64,000 nucleotides of DNA from Takakia lepidozioides (taxonomy: Eukaryota; Streptophyta; Takakiopsida; Takakiales; Takakiaceae). The notes beneath the pieces were generated by a model. It was not told the origin of the DNA, ran no database searches, and saw only the letters and a program-made list of their open reading frames with translations. The translations under genes were made by a program, and so were the position numbers. Location: contig CM060731.1 in NCBI GenBank assembly GCA_030704615.1, positions 22,692,001-22,756,000 on the forward strand, given 5' to 3'. Each line of letters opens with the position of its first letter. The stretch's first letter is position 1. Shown in pieces: positions 31,339 to 43,325 of this stretch.

Positions 31339-31745
31339 GGGTTTGGCGGAGTCATAAAAACTGCACGGTACATGACTACAGAGCGCTGAAATGCATTACA
31401 GTTTTAGTTTTATGACTTTGTAGTAATGGATATCACTACATGACTCCGGAAAGTTAGGGAGCATTGGTCAAACATTGTTGACCATGATGACAGGGATGGT
31501 TTATATGACTAGTGTGATATGTTTGACTACACGTGGACGACGTTTCATGGAATCTTATGACTCCATGACTGAAGATGGTTTCAGAGCTCTATTTATACGA
31601 CTACATCACTACACGTGTCATTTTGAAGGCACATATAATGCAAATAAGGTTGCCCATTAGGTTTAAAAAAGTTAAAATTTTTGCTAATAAGGTTGCCCAT
31701 TAGTGTAATCGTGAACAGAAAGGAGGGCTGGGACTTGGCGTCTTT

Positions 31746-32590
31746 TTGTCTCCTGCGCCACACCACATAGCTGAGGGATGGAACGCGATGATAGCAGGAT
31801 ATGCAGGGGCGTGGGATGGAGGCGTTGAGCAAATGATGCACGAAGGAGAAGAGGAGGAGGAGACGAGACGAGACAAGCGAGCTCGCCGTTCTTGGGAGAG
31901 TCAGCTTGGTCTTAGCAAGCGTGTTTCAATCTCTGACTACTCATCTACGCCGTAGTGGTTCGATCTGACAGACCAATCCGACATTACCTGACTACAGACA
32001 CAAGCAGCACACACAAGAGGTCATCGGTCAAATCCTCCATGGGTCAGGACAGGTCAAGGACAATGTGGTAGGGCACCTTCTTCTTCAACCTATTTCAGCC
32101 TGTGTTGCCCTCTCATCAGACTCGGCCGCAAGATGCATATTGAATTCTGTAAGTTAGGTCGTTGGGTACATCTGTGGTGGTTTGGAGTGACTTTGGCAAG
32201 TTACTGCCAGTGTGGCAGCAGGGAAGTATCCAAAAACATATAATAGAGGTGAGGAGAAGCTTTGGGGTGAACACTTTCCGACCCCAATGGTGGGACAATG
32301 GAGACAAAAAGGCGAATGCCTGTTGGACTACAGAGAGAAGCAGATGCATTTCAGATTGTGATAAGTAGGGTGGGGGTGTTTTGGGGAAGAACTCCACACC
32401 AGTATGGTTGGGGTGTTTGCTGGTAGAATTGTAGGCTGTCAGAGGCATGGATAGCTGAAGGAGCAGGGATAGAGTGTGGGTCCACATTCATCCAAGAGGG
32501 CTGGATTTCAAGCTCCACATTACCTATGATTCCCTGTGGAAGGATAGGTACAAGAAACCTACATGGGTAGATGGTCAACTGGAAGCGGCA
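31746..32590 (+). pseudogene. PPR/PDF-derived segment captured in the CACTA element
   Basis: WNAMIAGYAGAWDGG at about 31780 is a PPR motif end. From 31889 the sequence matches 55405-56125 for about 700 bp. At 32160-32370 it encodes VVVWSDFGKLLPVWQQGSIQ and a degraded WWDNGDKK, the tryptophan-rich PDF motif (compare FFSDPSQWWDNR..K). The frame is broken by stops. It is probably gene-fragment capture, since the match lies well inside the terminal repeats. Confidence 0.55.
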
Positions 32591-32599
32591 TGCTGTACT

Positions 32600-32832
32600 A
32601 TATGTCATTACTGTACTATATGTCATTCCAGAGACTGTCATTGTTGGTCCATGTGTTTTACAACAATGCTATCAATATAAGACTCCTGGTTCGCATTGGA
32701 AGCTCAATCCCTGCAAGTTCATTGTGTGTGAAGCTCAAACTTGCGATTTGAAGGATCTTGTAGCCAAGTTCATTCAACCGGAAAGGAGAAATTCTGAAAG
32801 CTCCCAAATTTGATGTGGGCAAGCTTATGGAG
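32600..32832 (+). pseudogene. Ribosomal protein S3a fragment, copy 1 (captured)
   Basis: 32735-32832 encodes EAQTCDLKDLVAKFI and, after a deletion, ILKAPKFDVGKLMEV, both hallmark stretches of eukaryotic 40S ribosomal protein S3a (eS1). It ends at a GAG/GTAAGA splice donor. The middle GKEIEKA...LQ part present in copy 2 is missing here. Upstream sequence (32600-32735) is also shared with copy 2. Confidence 0.7.
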
Positions 32833-33329
32833 GTAAGACTTAGCTTCCCTCCTCTAATGTAAGTGTTGGATAAGTTTCATTTAGTGTCGACCTTCACTGC
32901 ATATATTGGCTCTTTTCTTGGCTGGTTTCATATTTCTTGGCTGGTATGCTGTTGGTTGGCTTCTTTCATTTCACGTGTGTAGTGGAAGGGGAGAAGTACT
33001 TTCCTAAGTTCTGCTGCAACAATGTCTTTTTCCAGCCTAGATGTTTTCGATGGATACAAATTGAAGTGCTTTGAATGTTGCTGCAATACTATAATAAAGT
33101 GGAGGGTGCTGAATGCAGTTGGCCTTGCTTCGTGCAGGCATAATCCAGGGAAATGTGGACATAGCTGAAACCCCATGATAGCATTTCCAGAGGACGGTGT
33201 GGATGGCCTCACAATCCAGCATGCAAAATCCATGACAATGTGGAGCTGGCTGAATGGGCAAACAGGTTAAGTGGCGAACAAGCCACGTCACTGGTACATA
33301 GTTGCATGCTTACATAGTACATGAAAGCG

Positions 33330-33600
33330 TACTATATGTCATTCCCAAATTGACCATGTTGGTCCATGTATTTTACAACAATGCTATCAATAAAAGACCA
33401 ATGGTTCGCATTGGAAACTCTATCCCCGTAAGTGGCTTGTGCGTGATGCTCAAACTTGTGATTTGAAGGATCTTATACCCCAGTTCATTGCAGAGGTCAT
33501 TGGAAAAGACATTGAGAAGGCAACAGCCGTTATCTATAATCTACAGATCCCCTTCAATTTGATGTGGGAAAGCCGGCTGGCTGGAGGTCTAGTCTCACTT
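33330..33600 (+). pseudogene. Ribosomal protein S3a fragment, copy 2 (captured)
   Basis: Encodes RDAQTCDLKDLIPQFI, EVIGKDIEKATAVIYNLQ and, after a frameshift, a degraded FDVGK segment, again ribosomal protein S3a. About 240 bp of sequence, including a shared upstream region (TTGGTCCATGT, ACAACAATGCTATCAAT), repeats copy 1. The capture was therefore duplicated inside the element and the two copies then lost different parts. Confidence 0.7.
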
Positions 33601-33949
33601 TCACTCATCTAATGTCAGTGTTGTATCCATTGCAATGTGGAGATGTTTGAAACAACATTGGAGCATTTCCAGAGGATGGTCTGGATGGCCTTTCGTGGCG
33701 TGTGCCGAATCCATGGCAAGAAAACATTGCAGGCAGAACCCATGGCAATGGTACCAGCACGGGTTGGTCCAAAGCCAATTGCAACAACAAATGAATAAAG
33801 GGTGCTGAAAGGAAAGCACTCCATAATTGATCATAAAATCCAGTGTCCAAGCATGATATCTTAATGGGAATGCGAAGGGAGTGTTACCACCTTAAACTAT
33901 CATGCATGGTCTATAACTGGAGTGCACAAATCGCGCATATCTAATCTTC
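33601..33949. other. Spacer inside the CACTA element
   Basis: Contains a GCATTTCCAGAGGA(C/T)GGT segment (33660-33780) that also occurs at 33180-33240, so this spacer is part of the internal duplication. No coding sequence recognised. Confidence 0.4.
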
Positions 33950-36900
33950 ATCATCCTCATCTATGTCTGGGTCACTACAATGTATCACTGTCTTCATCAC
34001 AGACTTCATCTTTTCCAAGGGTTGGCTGAACATCATCACCACGTATACGGGGTGCTCGGAGGTACAAGGAGGCCACCTGCTCTGGAGTCCGGTACCATCC
34101 GCCGGCTGCATGTTGGGCCATCAGTAACCACAGTCTCCTCTAGTCTTTGTGGGGCTAACAATCCTTCCACTTCCACATCAATTGATATGTCGTCAGACCA
34201 CTCTACGTGCTCGGGGGCTCTTCTCCAGGACGACTTTCCACCCCGGCTCCTTCACACAATCAGAAAAAACACTTGATCAACCTGGCCAGAAAACACAAAA
34301 GGTTGCTCAGAAGGTGGAAGCATACGGTTAAAATTGACAAGTGTGAAGCCAGCATCATCCTGCTTCATTGACATAGGTTGACGACGACCCACGCGACTCG
34401 CCCGTACCCACGAACACAAAAACACTATAGGCTGTGTTTGGCCATAGTCAATTTGCAAAATCTCCCTTATAAGACCCACATATCTTGTAGGTTCCTCCAT
34501 GTCATTGCCTGAATTGTTGGTAATGGGCTGGTGCTGGAAAACAGATGAGACTCCACAATCAAAAGACACCATACTTGTTGTGTTCATGCCGGGGGATGTA
34601 ACCCTGTAATGGTTACCATACGCTGTCATACTCTTGAATGACAGGGCAGTAAATGATGGAGGCCTTAAAAGATCCAGTAATTCCTCACGTGTTGTAGGAT
34701 CAAGCCCATCTGATTGAATTGAGAGATGATCCCGTACACCTTGAGGGAGCCAAACAGCAAATGGAGGACAAGGATGCAAATCAGGAGGGTACTGAATTGC
34801 CGTGGGATTGCTCATGCCTTCCAGCCCTTGCTCCTCACGAAACAAGCGTCGTCTGGCTTCTATCCGTGTGGACTCTGCTTCATATATCCTGTCACAATCC
34901 GAGGGTCAGCCAGGAGATTGACAGAGGTGGCGTGGGAGATTTGAAAAGACGCCATATGCCAACTAATGATAAATGACTAAAACTTGGAAATCTGAATGTC
35001 AATGAAGTAGATTTCTTACCCCAACATGACTGATAGACGAGGATGGTTCTGAATGATGTACTCATGTACAATATCACACAGGTCATTCAATTTTCGGGCT
35101 TTAGAACTTCCTTCCACAACTTCACGTTCCACAGATTTGCCTCATCTGCATCCCACACCCTTCGTACACTTCCATCAAATCCTGCCATATACTCTGCAAA
35201 AACCCAATGCTTCTTCAAATTGGTATCCTTCTGCCATGCTCCCTCGGGCCTTGCCATGTTTCTTACGTAGCCCTTCATATCTTTCATTGCCCGCTCCATG
35301 GGGTACATCCAACGAGATGCTACGGGCCCGCATAAGTACAACTCATCCACTAGGTGAACAACCAGATGTGTCATCACATCAAAAAATGATGGTGGGAAAC
35401 TCCTTCTCTATAAGACACAGAGTGAGAACTGCTTCAGTCTCAATTCCTCATACTCTACAGGATTCACCACTTTTGCACACAACTTCTTAAATACACGACA
35501 TACTCGCAAAATGGCCCTTCGAGGACCACTTGGCATGAGCCCACGGATAGCAAGCGGTATAATTTGCTGCATGAGCACATGATAGTCATGTGATTTCATG
35601 CCTGACAACTTCTTCTTCACCACATGCTTTTTGAAAGCTGATGCGTAGCTTGTTGGCACTTTCAAGTTCTGCACAATCTCCAGAAAGACTTGTAACTCAG
35701 CCTCAGTGAGGACATAAGGGGCAGGAGGCATAATTAACGTATCTGCTCTGTCAGGATCACGTTGTAGCCACAATTCCGGGCGCATCCCAAGTAGCTCCAA
35801 ATCACGGCGAACTTTCAATGTGTCTTTCTCACCAAAGATAGTTTTAATAATATTTTCAGCCAAGTTCTTCTCGCAATGCATTGCGTCAAACGTGTGGCGG
35901 ATGAGGAGACCCTACAAAATGAACACATAAGCAATTGAGCATTTACTCATCACAATTTAAACAGAAAACGCAAAAATGTACACAGCCAATTTAAAGGCCA
36001 TGAAGGAATTACCTCCCAATAAGGTAAGACATATAAAATTGACAATCGCTTAACTCCATGAGTTTTTGCTGGGTCTGTCCTGCTATCTGGCGTCCCTCCG
36101 TTTCCACCCATGCAGTGCGAGCTGTTGCAAGGTCCTTGATTTGTGTTCCAGTCTGCGTTTTGGAGGAGTTCCATGCTCAGTAGCGCCATTGAACATTCTT
36201 GACCTTCTATATAGATGATTGCGGGCCCAAAATCTTCGGTGGCCTAGGAAAACAATTTTTCCACATGTGTGTAACTGCTGTGAAGTCACCCCAGGTCCAC
36301 AAGCTGGACAACCAGCATAACCTTTCGTCACTTGACCTGAGAGCAAGCCATATGCAGGGTAGTCATGGATTGACCACATCAACACTGCCCTCAGTGTGAA
36401 TTCGCGTTGACCACGAGGACGGGAAACATCATGAGCTGCAATCCCTCTCCATAGTTCCAATAGCTCTTCCACTAGGGGCATCAGGTAAACATCTACGTTG
36501 TCCGAGGTAACAGACTCCTTACCAGGAATCAGTAGCGCTAACATGACAAAGAACTTTTTGGTCATTAACCACGGAGGCAGATTGTAATTGACCAAGAGAA
36601 CGGGCCATGTGCTCCAACTTGTGGATTGAGCTCCGTAGGGATTTACACCGTCTAAGGCCAATCCAAATCGCAGAGATCGTGGCTCTGCAGCAAAATCCGC
36701 AAATGTGGTGTCAATGTGTCTCCATGCTTTGCTATCAGCTGGATGTCGAACCAACCCATCCTGGCTCTTATGTCTGTCGTGCCATGTCATGAGGTTAGCG
36801 ATCGATTTACATCGGTACATACGTTTCAACCTTGGAATGACAGGGAAGTGTCGCAATACTTTCTTGGGCACACTTCCACGACCTGGAATGTAACGGGAAC

Positions 36901-37522
36901 TGCGGCACACTGGGCAAATGTCTACATTCTCATACTCCCCACGGAAGAGTACACAACCACGCTCACAGGCATGAATCATCGTGTACTGCAATCTCATCTT
37001 GGCAATCATGGTTTTTGCTTCATAGTGAGTTTTCGGCAATGAATTCTCTTTAGGCAAAAAACTCTTACGCAACAATCCCAGAAGCTCATCCACAAATGCA
37101 TTGGTGCACTTGTGGGTAGTGCATGCGTTCAGCAACGTCAAAGTTGCTTGCAGCCGGCTGATGGAGCACCCTTCAAAAAGTGGACATTGCGACGCTCGGA
37201 AGAGTTTATCATACTCGGGATCAACGTGCAGGTGAGCATTCTCATCAAATTCATTGTCTCCGGAATCGTCGAGATCATCGTCATGATCGGCAAATGTGTG
37301 ATCGGTTCCACCATGAATGGGGTCCTCTCTGTTTGCATCTGCAAAGAGAAACGCTTCCTGCAATGCACGCTGCATTTCTACCTCCAATCCACCACTCTCA
37401 TCTGCGTTCTCTGTGACATTGGGCTCCCGCTGTGCCGCAGGGCCTTCGTCTTCATCATCTGAATATTCACATCCCTGCATCCCAATAGTCATCTTGTGAG
37501 TGGACCAACAACGATGTGACAC
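33950..37522 (-). pseudogene. Tnp2/TnpD-type CACTA transposase
   Basis: The N-terminal ORF (37522-36083, 479 codons) has FEGCSISRLQATLTLLN, a CPVCRSSRYIPG zinc-type motif and the Transposase_21 core LRFGLALDGVNPYGAQSTSW with its conserved Asp, then GYAGCPACG. Past a frameshift at about 36110, LPYWE is spliced (GTAATT donor near 36012) to GLLIRHTFDAMHCEKN. The next piece (35881-35408) ends in an in-frame TAG and continues as SFPPSFFDVMTHLVVHLVDE, the DUF4218 domain, itself frameshifted near 35230 (GAWQKD versus GSMAEGYQF). The C-terminal DUF4216 domain (CSWVRASRVGRR, DAGFTLVNFNRML, PFVFSGQVDQVFFL) is at 34845-34250. The full set would cut and join the transposon; this copy is defective. Confidence 0.88.
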
Positions 37523-38206
37523 TTGTTCATATTATGACATAGGAGGCACGGTGACGTTGCAGTGATGCAGTCATATTTACGTATGTATCTTATGAATATA
37601 CACCCAATCAAAACACGACATTTGTAACCATTGAAGTCATAGTTGCAGTCACTTACTTAGTCATATATGACTACATGACTACACATGACCAATGAAAACA
37701 CGACATGTGCATTAATTAAAGTGATAACGGAAGTGGCGTAGTCATACTCACGTCTGTATCTTATGACTTCTTGACTACAATCACCCAACGAAATGTCGAC
37801 ATGTGGAGAAGAGGATCGTTGCATTCAAAATTCAAACTAAAGTGCTGAAGGGAAAGTGACGATCTTACCGGAAGAGAACAGCGTTGGAGAAGAGGATCCC
37901 TCCCGTGTATCATGTAATGATTCCTCACTGTTTCCAACAAGAGTACTTTTCCTCCATGACACTCATCGCAGTTGCATAGCATTTTTGTATGCCCATTCCT
38001 TGTGGCATAAGCTTCTTTCATTCGCCATAGACGGTCATCTATTCTACGCCTACGCATCCGTTCGCCACCTGCACTGTACATGCTTTGAACGTCACCCCTT
38101 CCCTCTTTGCATGCTACGCACAGTGCATTGTCTCTAGTTTTGCACCAGCTGCCAATGTGCTATTTCTATATCTATAGTATACTATAAGTATCGTTTCTGA
38201 GTGTCC
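37523..38206. promoter_or_regulatory. Divergent promoter region with subterminal-type repeats
   Basis: Between the divergent Tnp2 and TnpA-type genes. At 37530-37790 it has many copies of the motifs that fill the transposon ends: AGTCATATATGACTACATG, GACTACACATG, CTTGACTACAATC and ACACGACAT. In En/Spm, TnpA binds subterminal repeats and affects the element promoter, so self-regulation is a reasonable inference. 37860-38160 has antisense-like frames only. Confidence 0.5.
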
Positions 38207-41200
38207 ATGGTGAAGCGGAAGGTCTTCGAAGTGACAGTCCTTCTCACTGAGTACGAGAAGTTCCGAGAGCGCCGGATTGCTGCCATAAAGGAGGTGGAAG
38301 CAACGTTCAAGCAGTCGATAGATGGGTGAGTTTAGTTCCTGACTTTGGATACCCACCCACTAAACTTGCGATTTGCCTTATCCTCTAACCTTCCTACAGC
38401 GATCATAAGCTTCATAGCACAAATGGGGGCGAGTAGCTGCGACTTGTACAAACAGAGAGGCAAACAACATGCAGTGAGTGACGATTAGGTTTGAGGAGGG
38501 TGTGTCATTAGGCGGGAGATGTCCGCCGTCATTCGTGGGCAGGCATTACGTCCTGGTAGGGTGCGGCTGTGGTTCAGCGTAGGCTTAAGAGTATTAGGGT
38601 ATGTATGCTTACATTTGTTTGTTGATTGTTTGAGGGAGGTCATGGAGGTGTTTGTGCAGGCTTGCGGGAGCGAATCGCCCTCGCAAGCCACGCGCTCCGA
38701 AGGAAAAAGTAGGGATCAAGGTCCTGCAAGGCAAAGTGCCAGACTGAAGACGATGAAGACTACGATTCTGCATGAGGGCTCTTCTGAGGACGATGAGGAC
38801 GATCCACTCCTCCCACGCCAGTGCGAGGCGAGTGCGTCGTCGGCGGATGCCACGGCAAGCCGAGGAGAACATGCCCATGCTCATGTCGCAGGACAAAAAA
38901 CCCATCATCTACACTACGAACACCTTCTCCGTCTGTGAGTTATAGTTCTTCACAATGACCATGATTCTAATTATGTATGTTTTTGGTAAAATCACGAAGA
39001 GATAGGGTATGTCTGTCAAGACAGGGAAGTTGGACAATGCAGGGGTCAGCCAAGGCACAATCACAAATGATTTCCACTAGACAAGTTGAAGTGCCAAAGG
39101 CATGATGTCAGGCCAATGTAGACTTCAGGTGTGTTCAAATTCTTTGCCCCATGAAACCAACGTCCTGGTACTAAGCTACAATGGCTACTTATAGAGATAC
39201 TTGGGTTACTTATGCACCCAGAATATCAGTAAAACTTGGAGGGATACTTCTCATGGACCCATCAGGTTTGTCCATTTGAATTCTTGCTATGGATTTCAGG
39301 AACACCCCATACCTAAGAGGGCTAAAAAATGTACTGGGAGGACATCATTGGGCCAATCAAATTTGGGAGATTTACTGCCCAAGATCATACTGAGTTTTGG
39401 GTAATCTTGTCTTTACAAATGATATGTGCTTCCAGTTTGTTTTGCCTGATTCAAGGATTTGTTGCTTGCTGCCTATATGTATGTGTAATCACCCACATTG
39501 TACTGGGGGAATTTCTTTTCAGGCAAGCACAAGCGCACTGGATCCACGATCCCTGCTGCTAGCAATGGAGATGGCGCCCACAAGAACGCAGGAGGTGGCC
39601 CTAACTCTCCCAACGTTGTGGGTTCTGTGCCACCAGTACCCCCACCTTATTATGGTATGCCTCAGTACCCACAGTCTGGCACTCAGTATGGTCAGGGTCA
39701 ATATGGTGCTCCTCCATATGGCCAGTATGGCCAGTATCCTCCTCCACCATATTTGCCACCCCCTAATAGCTATGGGGGTGGCAGGCCACCGGAATATCCT
39801 CCTGCTTATGGACAGTATGGCCAGTATGGTCCTCGGCCTTCTGGCCAACAACCATGGCCACCAGTCCCTACTTGGCAGGATCCTGCTTTGAATTCTCCTG
39901 AGCGCACGGAGGTCTCTGAAGGAGGGGAGGGTGCCGTTTCAAAGAATGATAGAACCAATGCTTTAAGGAGGGCTAATAGCTCAGCCAAAATTGAAGCTGC
40001 CAAGGTCAAGGAAGAGAGAATAGCTGCAGGTCTTCCTCCCACGGTGATTTTGACGAACCTCAAAGGAGCCCCGTATGGTCAGACCCGGAATGTATGGCAC
40101 GCTGCCCTTAAAGGACAGGCTTATCGCAAGCTAGATTGTTCCCTTGCCATCAACAACCAACCTGATGAAGTTGTATACGAAATCAGAGATCACCTGGCTA
40201 AGCTATTTTCATATACGCCGCACGAGTTAAAAGACTTCCACCTAAAACAAACAATTGGCAGAATAATGAAGAGCCAGCGTTATGAAGCACACACTGCGTG
40301 GTTGGGTGGTAAGGGGAAACCCATTACTGTATCTGACGAGGTATGGAACAAGCTTGTAAGTTACTGGCAGACAGAGGTGTTCCACAAAGTGTCGGGCAAC
40401 ATGAAGAAGGCAAATGGTGCAATTCTGAATCCTACCAAGACTGGCCGTGGTGGGAAGGCAATGGTGGAAGCACGCTTGGTAAGTGGCATCATCACGACTC
40501 TGTATTTTGTTCCTCATTGAATTGCTATGTGTATATAGTCAGCCCTCACATTGCTTACTGACTTGTGGCATGGGTTTGTTTGTGGCATGGATTAATTTGT
40601 AGGAAACACTATCAGGGTGCCCTCCTACATTATATGAAATTCAAGAGGGTTCAGTGTCACGGTTGTCAGCTGTGAGTGACAGGCGGGTAAGTGTGTTTTC
40701 CACGCTAGAGTGGTTGCTGCATCATAGGTTGCTAGGGTTTTTTTCACGGCTTTTGGCCTGGGTTTTCTTTCAATGGTTGTTCATGCTAGGTTTTTTTGGT
40801 TTGATTCATACATACTGGGCAAGTTTTCATTGGCAGGAGGGAAGTCTCGCATATTCTACAGTAGTTGGCAGGATGGATGGCTTGGACAAACTGGTGGAAT
40901 CACAAGGACGTGACATGGCAGAATTAAAATTACAGATGCAGAGTATGATTGAGTACCAGAAAGCCATTGTGACCAGATTGGGGATTAATCTACCAGGCGC
41001 AGGACCAGTGACATCTACGATGGATACGTCTGCTGTGACAGTATCAAAATGTTTGGAATCCCAATTTCAGACGGTAACTGGTGCTCACTCTAAGCCCTTA
41101 TGTCTTCCTGTCACTGATGATCTTTTGAATTTGACCGAGCAGCAGCAGGATACAGGGAAGGCCAGCTGTGAGGTACACGTGGAAATTCAGCCCTTGCCAC

Positions 41201-42739
41201 GTACAAAGGCAGTAGCAGTCCAGGGGGCAATGGTGACAGAGCCGCCGGGCACACCGGATTCTGGTATGCAGGTATGTGGGAGTTTAGATGGGGAGGAAGA
41301 TGCAGACGGGGACAAAACAAACAAGCAGGTTGCTTTAATTTCTCTTGCTCACATGTTGAAGCCAAATGTCAGTTTACTTCCTGGACCAACGAGGAAGCAT
41401 TTACTAATTCTGGACTTAAATGGTCTGTTATGTGAATCTTTTCATTCTGCTAATGGGCCTGCATCCCTTCCCAAAGGTTTTGTGGGGAAGATGTGTGGCA
41501 AGAAGATGGTAGTTTTGAGACCACGCTGTTATGACTTTTTGCAAAAGTGTTTTGAACACTTTGAGGTGGCGGTGTGGTCTTGTTGCCAAGCTCGCAACTT
41601 CTTCCCAATGGTGGACTATATTTTTGCAGCCCACACTAACCTGGTTTTCCAGTGGGATGCCCTTCACTGTGACGAGGATCCAGTCCTCCCATGCCGTAAG
41701 GGGTCTGATTCAAAGCCATTATATTTCAAGAACTTGTCTACAGTGTGGGCAGACTGGCCAGAATGGACTTATGAGGACACTGTTCTTGTTGACGACACAC
41801 CAAGAAAGGCGGCAAACAATCCTCCCTTCAGTGGGATTTTTCAGAGCCATGGAAGGTGCAACCAGATTCACCAACTGATGAGTATCTAACAGAGGTGTTG
41901 TGGCCTTTCTTGTGGAAGGCATCGAAAGCTGCCAGTATTCCCAAGTTTTTGGAGTCTCAGCCTGTTTTCGGACAACAACCATACAACACTGCTACTGTGA
42001 AGGTACAAACATTCTGACAGTGCTCCAGAGGCTACATTTTTGTGGGTTCATTCATTGCATTGCTTTCCTGGATGCTTCTCCTCGGTTGCTTGATTAATGC
42101 TAGGTTTTCTTTGCAGCTTTTCATGTTGGCTTTTTTTGTTTGATTCATACTTGGATTTTGTTTCTATTCACTATTCCTGTTTGCTCATTGCTTTCCTGGT
42201 TGATCTCTGGTCTGTGACACAGGAACTTGTGACAAACAAAGGTGATATTGTCGACAAGCCGGTACAGACGAGGGGCAAGAGTGTCGACCCGGCGAGTAGC
42301 CCCCCAAAAGAGGTCTCACCACCACTGGAGACTGCAAATGGAGTAAGTCCAGGCCGTTGTCTTGTCTGTTATATTTTTTCCAACCTTGGGGCTCTCTTTA
42401 ACTCGCAAATGTTGAGTGTCCTAGTCGTGTGTATGTCATGGGTTTTCACATCGTGTTCTTTTTTGTGTGGAGTTGGGATCACAGTTCAGGGTGGGTGACG
42501 AGGTTCGGCTGTTGGATGTGAACTCCAAACGCAAGAAATGTGGAGTAGGGCTGATTGTTGCTCTTCAAGGTGTTGTGGTGGGTTACGGGTACCCTGCTGT
42601 GCCCCTTGATTATGCCTGTGTGTACATCAAAGAGGCATGTGTCAGTAACACCCCTCTACCATATGTGAATGGTGTTAGGAAACAGACCGAGTTGGGGCAG
42701 GTGGTTGGCCAGACAACACTTTGGAGTCTAAAGTTATGA
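38207..42739 (+). pseudogene. Chimeric TnpA-type gene with an inserted FCP1/NIF phosphatase-like domain
   Basis: Probable exons: 38207-38325 (MVKRKVFEVTVLL...SIDG); one near 38660-38935; 39522-40478; 40603-40687; 40837 to about 42000; 42223-42342; 42484-42739. All but the poorly defined early ones have GT-AG ends. Exon 39522 encodes a Y/G/P/Q-rich region, then the Transposase_24 (Ptta/En/Spm) segment WNKLVSYWQTEVFHKVSGNM...TGRGGKAMVEARL and, across an intron, SGCPPTLYEIQ. Next is a short coiled coil (GRMDGLDKLVESQGRDMAEL). At 41390-41990 lies an HAD domain: LLILDLNGLL, LRPRCYDFLQKCFEHFEVAVWS, FQWDALHC, TVLVDDTPRKAANNPP, then WPFLWKASKAASIPKFLE after a frameshift in T5 (41837-41841). The last exon is a Tnp1/En/Spm-like domain (FRVGDEVRLLDVNSK...LGQVVGQTTLWSL). 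The foreign domain thus lies between two genuine transposon domains. Confidence 0.72.
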
Positions 42740-43325
42740 AACTTATGGAGCTGCGGAAGGGATAGTCAGTATTGCACTGTTTAACAGAGTTCTTGATTCT
42801 AATAGCACTAGAACATACTAGCTACAACAATTCAGCCCATGTGTGGGTTTGCTTGTTTTTGGCTGGGCCTTTTGAGGCATGGATTTTTTGACCTTGTGGC
42901 TTTTGAGGTGTCCATTGGGATATTGGTCTCATTTGGATTTTTGTAATGTGATTTATAGGGCTTGTATTGCCCTGTAGTTGACTATTTTCATTCTCCTTGT
43001 GGTTGATAGTATGCAGGAGGGATCCATTCTGTTTTCATGTTGGAATTTCACCATGTAATGAAGATTTTAAATCATTTAATTCACTTTCATTTTAAATAAT
43101 AATATTAAAAATAATACCATTAAAAAAAAATCCAAGGCTGCAATCTCCCTGTTCTTTTAAATATTAAATGAAAACTAAAAATTAAAATATGAACATTAAA
43201 AATATAAACTATTTCGGAAAACAATCTTGATGACACGTGGCATCACTCTTGCTCAAACCAGAACACGCGGCAGTATAAAACACGACATTCTTTATCCATA
43301 TTTTCACCACGTGTAAAGATCCGTA
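42740..43325. other. 3' flank of the TnpA-type gene
   Basis: T-rich, then A/T-rich sequence with ATTAAAAATA repeats at 43075-43205. Probably the 3' untranslated region and spacer; no gene seen. Confidence 0.4.
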
